This document shows positions 52,701 through 59,302 of a stretch of DNA of 64,000 nucleotides, piece after piece (the first letter of the stretch is position 1; each line of letters begins with the position of its first letter). The DNA comes from an uncultured Muribaculum sp. (GTDB lineage Bacteria > Bacteroidota > Bacteroidia > Bacteroidales > Muribaculaceae): assembly GCA_910589555.1 (NCBI GenBank), contig CAJUTE010000002.1:62001-126000 (forward strand), written 5' to 3'. The position numbers and the translations under genes are program-made. Below the pieces are notes generated by a model that saw only the letters and a list, made by a program, of their open reading frames with translations, had not been told where the DNA came from and did no database searches.

Positions 52701-52865
52701 CCGTCGAAGCTGCTTCGCAAGGCTCGCATCTCCACGCTCGATGTAGCTCTTCAGGGTGGTAACCTCTTTACCATCTCATCTTTGGACAACAATATGGATC
52801 CCGAATCGCTTCGCGGTTATCCATTGGCTCGTACTTACGGACTCACCGTTAATTTCGGCTTCTAA
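49794..52865 (+). CDS. SusC/RagA-family TonB-dependent outer-membrane transporter (protease locus)
   Basis: This 1023-residue outer-membrane protein has a short signal peptide ending WAQA, a carboxypeptidase-regulatory-like domain (about 25-100, LQGTVFDETGEPLIGATV), the plug segment DEIVVIGYGAAKKSSLTSSV, and KDAAAAAVYGARAANGVILV, then a large barrel ending TVNFGF. Only 6 nt separate it from the metzincin gene, and SusD follows after 27 nt. The absence of glycan enzymes and the presence of two proteases in the operon suggest an oligopeptide substrate, as for RagA of Porphyromonas gingivalis. Confidence 0.95.
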   Translation: MKYFLLSIILAISSLDGWAQAADTRLLQGTVFDETGEPLIGATVKEEGTVNATATNIEGKYTLKLPAGKAVKLSITYVGYTPAMVEVAPSQNNIKTTLSVSANNIDEIVVIGYGAAKKSSLTSSVEVISGDELIRIPAMNVDETLAGQVAGVGVMSITGDPASPKEAAISIRGNKEPLLVIDGVPRLGTYTSDGEMRLSDLNPDDIESISILKDAAAAAVYGARAANGVILVQTKRGNNEGRARVNFRGQYNLQEATYLPKFLDAYKFAELYNRAVEADGTDVYKPYDLSLIGSNPNVYGNENMLDHLDKWGHSQRYSLSISGGVKAIKYYISGGYTNAKGLYANVSRDRYNYSVKLDAEIFKGLTAQVDLSGTVSANKTPSYSTIDAAYSFSPLQVLRFTDGNLASLDGANPLINVYGMGGYQKIDTDMHTLNAILRYQIPGIDGLQVYVKGTMDMNHLNTTKFSKPVPLYIYDEATGTTSVDPKTVYPKAKITMSDYHQNVNNKLIEAGINYNHTFGGKHDVSAMAVVNYQDARNKQLTGENNNMPGAFPEVIGNATSNVRISGNEFYSERASIVGRATYGFDSRYFAEFSFRVDGSTRFHPDNRWGFFPTVSASWVLSNEHFFKNIVSADVLSFAKVRGSFGILGDDGGIDDFSYLRQYMFAPGSGYQIGGNYAPGIVNNTGTYPNPDLEWGKSKDYNLGLDLGFWNNRFSVTGEIFRRYRTNMVVDAPAYLFPPSVGIGGTVPSVNIGEVRYQGWDISFKHLNTVGNFKYHVTLNMSRTTDKVLDWGDESAYLPNLRRKGKPYSVIAMYKSAGLFQSYEEIAEWPDQDGMGNASLAPGDIKYLDLDGDNVITANDREYVKSSSRPDLNFGIGIGAEWKGIYFNAQFQGVTGYNQLINELYTLESKTLQRFQDYHYTDSWTPENPNAKYPRIKFASSTDNNRKQSDFWVQKCDFVRLKALTVGYRFPSKLLRKARISTLDVALQGGNLFTISSLDNNMDPESLRGYPLARTYGLTVNFGF

Positions 52866-52892
52866 TACTAACCCTAATCTACGAAACAGACA

Positions 52893-54659
52893 ATGAAATT
52901 TTTGAAATATATAGTTCCATCCCTGATGCTCTCGATAGGGTTGTCATCGTGTGACGACATATTCCGTGACGCGCCCAATGACAAACTGTCGCCCGATGTG
53001 ATATGGGAGAACGAGATTCTGCTCAATGGATATGTACTTCCGTGGTACAATGGCATGGACAACGGCTTCTCGACCTTGGTGACTACCCTTATGGCGGGAC
53101 TCGGCAGCGAGTATGAGCCGTGGTATGGCGATCAGCTCACTGTGGGCAAACGCAGCTGGTATCAGACCGACTATGGCAACATCCTGAAGAGCCAGCAGTC
53201 AATGATGACCACTCGCGGACGTACAAAGTGGATAAGCGCTTACACCGAGATCTCTTCAATCAACACTCTTCTTGAGAATGAGAACAAGCTGGTGCCCGAC
53301 ATCCGCGACCGTGTGCTCGGCGAGGCTCATTTCTTCCGTGCTTATTTCTATTACAAACTGTTGAGAATGTATGGCGGCACACTGTTGATCGATCACGTGT
53401 TTGATCCCCTTAAGAAAGCCGAGAAATTCCCTCGCGCTTCCTACGAGGAGATGGTGCGTTTCATCGCCGATGAGGCAGAAAAGGCATCATGGTTGCTGCC
53501 GGCAAAGTATAATGACGATCAGGCGGGTCGTGCCACTCGCGGAGCGGCGTTGATGCTTAAGGCTAAGACATTCTTATGGGTTGCCGGAGCACATTTTCAG
53601 AATCAGGAGAAGTCCTATCTCGGATTTCCCGACGACCGCTCGATGGAGATGCTTGACTCAGCGGCTGCCAACTATGACCGCGTGATGGCTCTCAACGTGT
53701 ATGATCTCGTGCAGATACCCGCCGGTGACCGCCAGTCGATAGTCGACGCTTACCGTAACATATTCCTTACCAAGAATACAATTGAGTCAATTCTTGAGGT
53801 GCAGCACGCCGATGACGGCGATTTCCACATGGCTAACGGTCACAAGCTCGACCGCGATGCTGCACCGCCATCCGCAGGAGGAACCACAGCGGCTTACAAT
53901 CCCACACAGAACCACGTGGATGAGTACCGCATGGCTAACGGCAAGCGTATAAATGAAGCCGGATCGGGCTATGACAGGAATAATCCTTACGATAACCGCG
54001 ATGTGCGCTTCTACGCCAATGTGCTCTATGACGGTGCTGAATGGCGCGGCAATATCATGGATCTCCACTATGAGACTGTCGACGGCGCGGAGGTTGCAGG
54101 AACCGATCTTACTATCTACGGTTCATCCAATGAGTCGGGAGTGACCCGCACCGGCTACTATATGGCTAAGTTCCTCAATCAGCGTCAGGTGATTGACAAT
54201 GACCAGACATACGCAAGTTCGCAGAACTGCATACTGTGGCGTTATGCCGAGCTGCTTCTCGATTATGCCGAGATTGATTTCAAGAAGGGTCGTGTCAATG
54301 ATGCTCTCGCCAAGGTCAACATGATACGCGAGCGTGTTCATGAACCGGCGTTGACTTCGGTAACATGGGATGACATCACCAACGAGCGCCGCGTGGAGCT
54401 TGCCTTTGAGAAGGAGACTTACTGGGATGCGCTCCGCTATAATGAGGCTGAACGGCGCATGACCGGCACCTACAATCCGCTATATGGAGTGAAGATAGTG
54501 TATGATGCCAACGGAAACAAGAAAATCACCAATCCGGTGGTGAATGGACGTAATACGTCGGTGCGCTATTTCCGTGCACGTCAGTATTATTATCCTATTC
54601 CTTGGGATGATATCCGCTATCATGAGATAGATCAGAATCCTGAATGGGTTGAGATGTAA
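52893..54659 (+). CDS. SusD/RagB-family binding lipoprotein (protease locus)
   Basis: This 588-residue lipoprotein has lipobox LSSC (Cys20). Helical SusD-fold signatures are present: RVLGEAHFFRAYFYYKLLRM, RGAALMLKAKTFLWVAGAHF, LWRYAELLLDYAEIDFKKG and NERRVELAFEKETYWDALRY. The C-terminus ends in the typical YYPIPWDDIRYHEIDQNP. It is longer than average for the family. It should cap the SusC barrel encoded just upstream. Ligand unknown; peptides are likely from context. Confidence 0.95.
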   Translation: MKFLKYIVPSLMLSIGLSSCDDIFRDAPNDKLSPDVIWENEILLNGYVLPWYNGMDNGFSTLVTTLMAGLGSEYEPWYGDQLTVGKRSWYQTDYGNILKSQQSMMTTRGRTKWISAYTEISSINTLLENENKLVPDIRDRVLGEAHFFRAYFYYKLLRMYGGTLLIDHVFDPLKKAEKFPRASYEEMVRFIADEAEKASWLLPAKYNDDQAGRATRGAALMLKAKTFLWVAGAHFQNQEKSYLGFPDDRSMEMLDSAAANYDRVMALNVYDLVQIPAGDRQSIVDAYRNIFLTKNTIESILEVQHADDGDFHMANGHKLDRDAAPPSAGGTTAAYNPTQNHVDEYRMANGKRINEAGSGYDRNNPYDNRDVRFYANVLYDGAEWRGNIMDLHYETVDGAEVAGTDLTIYGSSNESGVTRTGYYMAKFLNQRQVIDNDQTYASSQNCILWRYAELLLDYAEIDFKKGRVNDALAKVNMIRERVHEPALTSVTWDDITNERRVELAFEKETYWDALRYNEAERRMTGTYNPLYGVKIVYDANGNKKITNPVVNGRNTSVRYFRARQYYYPIPWDDIRYHEIDQNPEWVEM

Positions 54660-54692
54660 TAGATTATTAGTTGAATTAAATAAGGTAGAATT

Positions 54693-55589
54693 ATGAAGAA
54701 ATTTTTATTAGCCGTGGCTGCTCTTGCCGCAGTTTCAAGTGTTTCGGCACAGGAAATATATAATTATTTTGATGCCGCCGATGTGGATGCTGACGGCTGG
54801 CTGTGGTTTGACACTCAGGAAAAAATTGACAAATATGTAGGTTTTCCCAGTATGAGCGGGAATCCTAAAGTAATGTTGATGGCTGATGATATAACCGATT
54901 CATGGGCAGAACCTACGTGTGACCCCAATGTCGTTGGATATAATGCTGAAGGAGAGCAGGGAGGAGAAGGCTCAAAGAAAGGCGGAATCATTCTTCCGCC
55001 TGCGACAGATATGGCGAGCATAAATGGAGGTGGCATTTATATGTTTCTTCCTGATTGTGCGGAATTTCATGCCGTGCTTTCTTCAGAAAGCACATTGTGG
55101 AGCATGTTTTGCGGCGGAGGACTTGGAGAGGTAGAGAGAGTCGACTTTATTCGCACTAACTTTACGTTGCCTCCTTTTATGAAGTTCTCAAACGATAATT
55201 ATGTAGAATGGCGTAATATTCAGGATTCAGACAATAAGAAGAACTTTATAATAAAGCAATCTAAGGGCACTAAAGTTACTGCTGCAATTTTGGCTTGCGT
55301 GGCTAAGCCGGTTATCGTCCACGGCATCAAGGTAATGACCTATACCAAGGCTTCTAACAGCGAAGCCGGTATTGACGATGTGCTTGGCGGCTCGGCTCTG
55401 TCGCTGTCATTCAACGGCAATGCAGTAAATGCTACCGAGGCTGCCGATATGAGCGTTTACTCAGTGTCAGGAGCCAAGGTTGCCGAGGCTCACGGCACCA
55501 CTTTCGCTCTTGACAATCTCGCTCCCGGAGCATACGTGGTGAAAGCTGTTTCGGCTAACGGAACCGCTACAATCAAAGTTGTACGCTAA
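54693..55589 (+). CDS. Exported protein with T9SS type A sorting domain
   Basis: This 298-residue protein has a signal peptide ending SVSAQ. The middle region (about 25-215), rich in Gly, Asp and aromatic residues, I do not recognise. The last 70 residues form a T9SS C-terminal sorting domain: ADMSVYSVSGAKVAEAHG, then LDNLAPGAYVVKAVSANG and the final TIKVVR. It would be moved across the outer membrane by the Por system and cleaved or anchored by PorU. It lies 33 nt after SusD and 12 nt before a T9SS-sorted M6 protease. An extracellular binding protein of the peptide locus is a reasonable guess. Confidence 0.75.
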   Translation: MKKFLLAVAALAAVSSVSAQEIYNYFDAADVDADGWLWFDTQEKIDKYVGFPSMSGNPKVMLMADDITDSWAEPTCDPNVVGYNAEGEQGGEGSKKGGIILPPATDMASINGGGIYMFLPDCAEFHAVLSSESTLWSMFCGGGLGEVERVDFIRTNFTLPPFMKFSNDNYVEWRNIQDSDNKKNFIIKQSKGTKVTAAILACVAKPVIVHGIKVMTYTKASNSEAGIDDVLGGSALSLSFNGNAVNATEAADMSVYSVSGAKVAEAHGTTFALDNLAPGAYVVKAVSANGTATIKVVR

Positions 55590-55601
55590 TATGCTATTGA
55601 T

Positions 55602-57026
55602 ATGAGACAGACAGTTCTGTCACTGTTGCTGTTAGCAACCCTACCCGCGTTTGCCGTCGACAAGATGGCAAACGTGGTTTGTTTTGTAAAGTTTGCCGAT
55701 CAGGCTGACAATGAGTGGAACCACGACTTCGACTACTATGAGACGATGTTCAACGATGCTTCGGAGGGTGCCAATTCTGTTCGCAATTATTTCCATGACA
55801 TGAGTTATGGAAAGATGGAGTGGACCTCTACCATAGTGCGCACGGTTTATGTGGATACTCGCAATCGCACACAGCTGTGCAAAAAATCGGACGCGGCTCC
55901 CGACGGCTATACTAATTCAGTGATAGCATCACAATTCCTTGAACCGGCATTTGTTGCCGATGTGTGCAAGGGTATTGAGGCTGCGCTGCCCGATGACATT
56001 GAGCTTGATTACGATGGTGACGGCGAGGTGGACAACCTGACGCTTATCATCAACGGCAACTCGGAGCTTGGCTCTTCGCATCTGCTGTGGCCTTCCAACA
56101 ACCGTGCCACATTTTCCACCGCGAAATTGAAAGGAAAGAAGGTGGGTAACTATCTGAAAGTGTTTGACGGCGCCAACGGCTACACGTCGCTGCGACCCAA
56201 TCAGATCAACACCGGTGTGCTGTGTCATGAGATGACCCATTCGCTTGATGCATTCGACCTCTATGCCTCGGGGTCGAAGAATCCGGTGGGTGTGTGGGAC
56301 TTGATGAGCGACAATCAGACCATTCCGCAAGGTTTCACCGTATATATGCGTAAAAATTATGGCGGCTGGATTCCCGAAGTGAAGCAGTTGCGCGAGCCGG
56401 GTGTGTATACCGTGGCGCCGATTGATTCAAAGACTGCGGAGAATGTGGCTTATAAGATCACCACATCCTACGCTTCTCCCGAGTATTTCATGGTGGAATA
56501 CCGCAGCAAGGAGAGCTTGTGGGACAAGAGTCTGCCTAACGACGGGCTTCTGGTGTATCGCGTGAATGAGACTGCGGAAAATGGAAACCTGAGCACACCA
56601 TACGAGGTGTATGTGTTCCGTCCCGGCGGCTCCACAACAGCCAACGGCACTATCGCCAACGCTCCACTGGGAGGATCGACCGGACGTGTTTCGTTTGGCG
56701 CTTCCGGTGATGCCGACTATCCATTCTATTCCGACGGCAAGCGTGCCGATTTCTCGATCACCGATGTCAAGAAGGTGGATGGAGGAATGCAGTTCGCGTT
56801 GTCGTTTGACGTTGCGTCGATCGAGGATTCATTTGCCGATGGCGAGAGCCTTGTTTATGACGCCGCTTCCGGAGAGCTGACAGCCACCGGAGCCGTGTCG
56901 GTCGAGATTTATTCTGTATCCGGCATGAGGGTGGTGTCGCTGCGTGACGCCGCTCCTGGGCTTTATGTGGCTCGCGCCGTGTTCCCCTCGGGTAATGTGA
57001 AAACGCTGAAGTTCCGCAAGGACTGA
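55602..57026 (+). CDS. M6 family metalloprotease with T9SS sorting domain
   Basis: This 474-residue secreted protease has a signal peptide ending AFAV, the catalytic region with HEMTHSLDAFDLY (His209, Glu210, His213, Asp219) of the M6 (immune inhibitor A-like) pattern, and VGVWDLMSDNQTIPQGF. A beta domain follows at about 280-400. The last 70 residues (VEIYSVSGMRVVSLRDAAPGLYVARAV, then KTLKFRKD) are a T9SS type A sorting domain. It should be delivered to the cell surface or medium. It closes the metzincin-SusC-SusD operon; a hairpin terminator follows. Confidence 0.9.
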   Translation: MRQTVLSLLLLATLPAFAVDKMANVVCFVKFADQADNEWNHDFDYYETMFNDASEGANSVRNYFHDMSYGKMEWTSTIVRTVYVDTRNRTQLCKKSDAAPDGYTNSVIASQFLEPAFVADVCKGIEAALPDDIELDYDGDGEVDNLTLIINGNSELGSSHLLWPSNNRATFSTAKLKGKKVGNYLKVFDGANGYTSLRPNQINTGVLCHEMTHSLDAFDLYASGSKNPVGVWDLMSDNQTIPQGFTVYMRKNYGGWIPEVKQLREPGVYTVAPIDSKTAENVAYKITTSYASPEYFMVEYRSKESLWDKSLPNDGLLVYRVNETAENGNLSTPYEVYVFRPGGSTTANGTIANAPLGGSTGRVSFGASGDADYPFYSDGKRADFSITDVKKVDGGMQFALSFDVASIEDSFADGESLVYDAASGELTATGAVSVEIYSVSGMRVVSLRDAAPGLYVARAVFPSGNVKTLKFRKD

Positions 57027-57050
57027 CACTTTACGATAATAACAATCTGC

Positions 57051-57099
57051 CAAATCAGTCCAATAAGTCTAATTAGTCTAATTGGACTGATTTGTTTTT
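57051..57099 (+). terminator. Terminator of the protease-SusCD operon, built of CAATTAGTC-type repeat
   Basis: Perfect 14-nt arms CAAATCAGTCCAAT (57051-57064) and ATTGGACTGATTTG (57081-57094) around a 16-nt loop, followed by TTTTT. Arms and loop are relatives of the dispersed CAATTAGTC units. Confidence 0.7.
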
Positions 57100-57129
57100 G
57101 CTGTTGCGGTGAAATTCGATTATATTTGC
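57097..57129 (+). promoter_or_regulatory. Predicted promoter of the two-component operon
   Basis: TTTG at 57097-57100, 20 nt, TATATTTGC at 57121-57129. It touches the upstream terminator; leader about 30 nt. Confidence 0.6.
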
Positions 57130-57159
57130 GTGGTTATTTTTCACACGGTATAATTTTTT

Positions 57160-57828
57160 ATGATGGTTGCTGGAAAGAAGAGGATACTTATAGTTGACGA
57201 TGAGGAGACGCTGAGACTTGGGCTCCGCGAGTATCTCGAGCTTGAGGGATATGAGGTGGATGCGGCGGCAAGCGCTGAGGAGGCTCTCACTCTCGACTTG
57301 TCAAGATATAATCTTATTTTGCTCGATATAATGATGGGCAAGATGAGCGGAATTGAATTAGCCGAAAAGTTAAAGAACGAGCCTGCCACCGCCGATATTC
57401 CCATCATATTCCTTACCGCAAAAGGAGAAGCCGATGATATGGTCGCCGGGTTGAAGCTCGGTGCCGATGACTATGTGACTAAACCTTATTCGGTGAAGGT
57501 GCTCGTTGCCAGGATAGAGGCTGTGCTGCGCCGCACCTCGCCTAAAGCTGCCGGGGGAGTGGTGTGCCGTCGCGATTCATTGACTTGCACAGTCGATGGC
57601 AATCAGGTTAAGTTGCCGCGCAAAGAGTTTGAGCTGCTTGCGTTGCTGCTTGAAAATCCCGGAAGGATATTTTCGCGCGAGGAGCTGCTGAAGCGTATAT
57701 GGAGCGATGAGGTGGTGGTCATCGACCGGTCGGTAGATGTACATATAACTCGGCTTAGGAGCAAAATAGCGCCATACGGCAATCATATAGTCACACGTTC
57801 AGGCTACGGCTATGGCTGGCAGGATTAA
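57160..57828 (+). CDS. OmpR/PhoB-type response regulator
   Basis: This 222-residue regulator has a receiver domain (about 8-125) with acidic pocket DDE, phosphoacceptor Asp56 in LILLDIMM, Thr in FLTAK and Lys108 in VTKPY, and a winged-helix DNA-binding domain (about 130-222) with the PRKEFELLALLLENPGRIFSREEL motif. It is the partner of the histidine kinase whose start overlaps its end by 17 nt. A phosphate transporter follows, so a PhoB-like role is possible, but the sequence alone does not prove it. ATGATG offers two starts; the first is taken. Confidence 0.93.
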   Translation: MMVAGKKRILIVDDEETLRLGLREYLELEGYEVDAAASAEEALTLDLSRYNLILLDIMMGKMSGIELAEKLKNEPATADIPIIFLTAKGEADDMVAGLKLGADDYVTKPYSVKVLVARIEAVLRRTSPKAAGGVVCRRDSLTCTVDGNQVKLPRKEFELLALLLENPGRIFSREELLKRIWSDEVVVIDRSVDVHITRLRSKIAPYGNHIVTRSGYGYGWQD

Positions 57829-59203
57829 GACCTCGTTTCATGCCCGGGTGCTTGTGGCGTTGCTTGCCATGTGCGGAGTGCTTGTGGGCACGTTCATAGT
57901 GTTTCAATATATGCGTGAGAAGCAGTTCAAGACTGAAATGCTTAACGCGCAATTGCAGATATACAACAACGGCATTCTCGACAATCTGGAGAGCGGCGAG
58001 AGCATTTATTCGATCGTGGCGCGCACTGATAAGCCTGTCGACGGGCTGAGGATGACGCTTGTGGATGCCGATGGTAATGTGGTATATGACAATAACGACA
58101 GCACCCCTTTCCCGGCGGCTAACCATAACAACCGCCCTGAAGTGATGAAAGCCCGTGAAGAGGGTGTGGGATATGTGGTGGAACGGTGGTCGGAGAGCGA
58201 TGAGACCGACTATTTTTATTCGGCTACGCTTGGCGACGACGGGATGGTGATGCGCTCGGCGGTGCCGTATGATCATTCGCTGAAGACGGTGCTCAGCGCC
58301 GACGTGACATTCCTGTGGATCATGCTTGCCATAACCGCGGTGGTGTGCATAGTGGGATATTTCGTGACACGCAATATATCGAAGAGCATCACGAGACTCA
58401 ATAATTTTGCCGAGAAAGCCGAGCGCGGGGAGCGTATATTTGATGATGACGCGTTTCCTCACGACGAGCTCGGAAGCATAGCAAGCCATATAGTGAGGCT
58501 CTATGTGCAGCGCGACCGCCAACACAAGGAGCTTGTGAGGCAGGAGCGCGAGAAGATTGCGATGAAGAAGCGTCTCACCGATAATATCAACCATGAGCTT
58601 AAGACCCCCGCCGCATCGATTCTGGTGTGTGCCGATCTGCTTCGCGACCATCCCGAACTTCCTGAAGCGAAACGCATGGAGTTCATGGACCGGATTCACT
58701 CCAACGCCCGGCGGCTGAGTTTGCTGCTGAATGATGTGTCGACATTGACAAGGATGGATGAGGGTGCGGAAGAGATCACAAAGGAGCCGGTCGACCTGTC
58801 GCAGCTTGTCAAGGATGTGGTTGATGACGAGCGTGTGCGCACCACGATGGAGATAACTATTGATGTGCCGCCGTTGAAGATTGAGGGCAACCGCCAATTA
58901 CTTGAATCCATTTTCCGGAATCTTATCGGCAATGCCATAGCCTATAGCGGCGGCACTAAAATTGAAGTGAGGGCTGACAGTGACGGAAATTTTGTGGTGA
59001 AGGATGACGGCACGGGTATTCCTGAGGTGCATCTCGAGCACATATTTGAACGCTTTTACCGTATCGACAAGGGGCGGTCGCGTGAGGCGGGGGGCACCGG
59101 ACTGGGGCTCGCCATCGTGAAAAACGCCGTGGCAATGCATGGCGGCGACATCAAGGCTGTCAATGACCACGGGCTGCGCTTTGACTTCAAGCTTAAGACT
59201 TAA
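57812..59203 (+). CDS. Membrane sensor histidine kinase
   Basis: This 463-residue kinase has two transmembrane helices (about 12-32 and 163-185) flanking a periplasmic sensor region of about 130 residues, then HAMP (about 186-240), dimerisation domain with His261 in NINHELKTPAASIL, and ATPase domain with RNLIGNAIAYS, DDGTGIP, FERFYRIDKGRS and GGTGLGLAIVK. It overlaps the response regulator gene by 17 nt. The following transporter suggests phosphate sensing. It has no PAS domain, unlike many PhoR proteins. Confidence 0.93.
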   Translation: MAGRIKTSFHARVLVALLAMCGVLVGTFIVFQYMREKQFKTEMLNAQLQIYNNGILDNLESGESIYSIVARTDKPVDGLRMTLVDADGNVVYDNNDSTPFPAANHNNRPEVMKAREEGVGYVVERWSESDETDYFYSATLGDDGMVMRSAVPYDHSLKTVLSADVTFLWIMLAITAVVCIVGYFVTRNISKSITRLNNFAEKAERGERIFDDDAFPHDELGSIASHIVRLYVQRDRQHKELVRQEREKIAMKKRLTDNINHELKTPAASILVCADLLRDHPELPEAKRMEFMDRIHSNARRLSLLLNDVSTLTRMDEGAEEITKEPVDLSQLVKDVVDDERVRTTMEITIDVPPLKIEGNRQLLESIFRNLIGNAIAYSGGTKIEVRADSDGNFVVKDDGTGIPEVHLEHIFERFYRIDKGRSREAGGTGLGLAIVKNAVAMHGGDIKAVNDHGLRFDFKLKT

Positions 59204-59302
59204 GCCTAATTGACATTCTGTTAATAAAAACGCAACAAAAAATAAATATTCCCGCAACATAATTTACCGAAATTTGTGGAAAACGAATTATAGGTAAATT
59301 AT

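Noticed and set aside
57791..58897. A 368-codon minus-strand open frame
   Set aside because: Antisense to the histidine kinase; His/Arg-rich mirror composition.
57160..59203. RprY/RprX identity for the two-component pair
   Set aside because: The motifs are those of general OmpR-type pairs; I cannot match the sequence to RprXY, and the neighbouring phosphate transporter points elsewhere.
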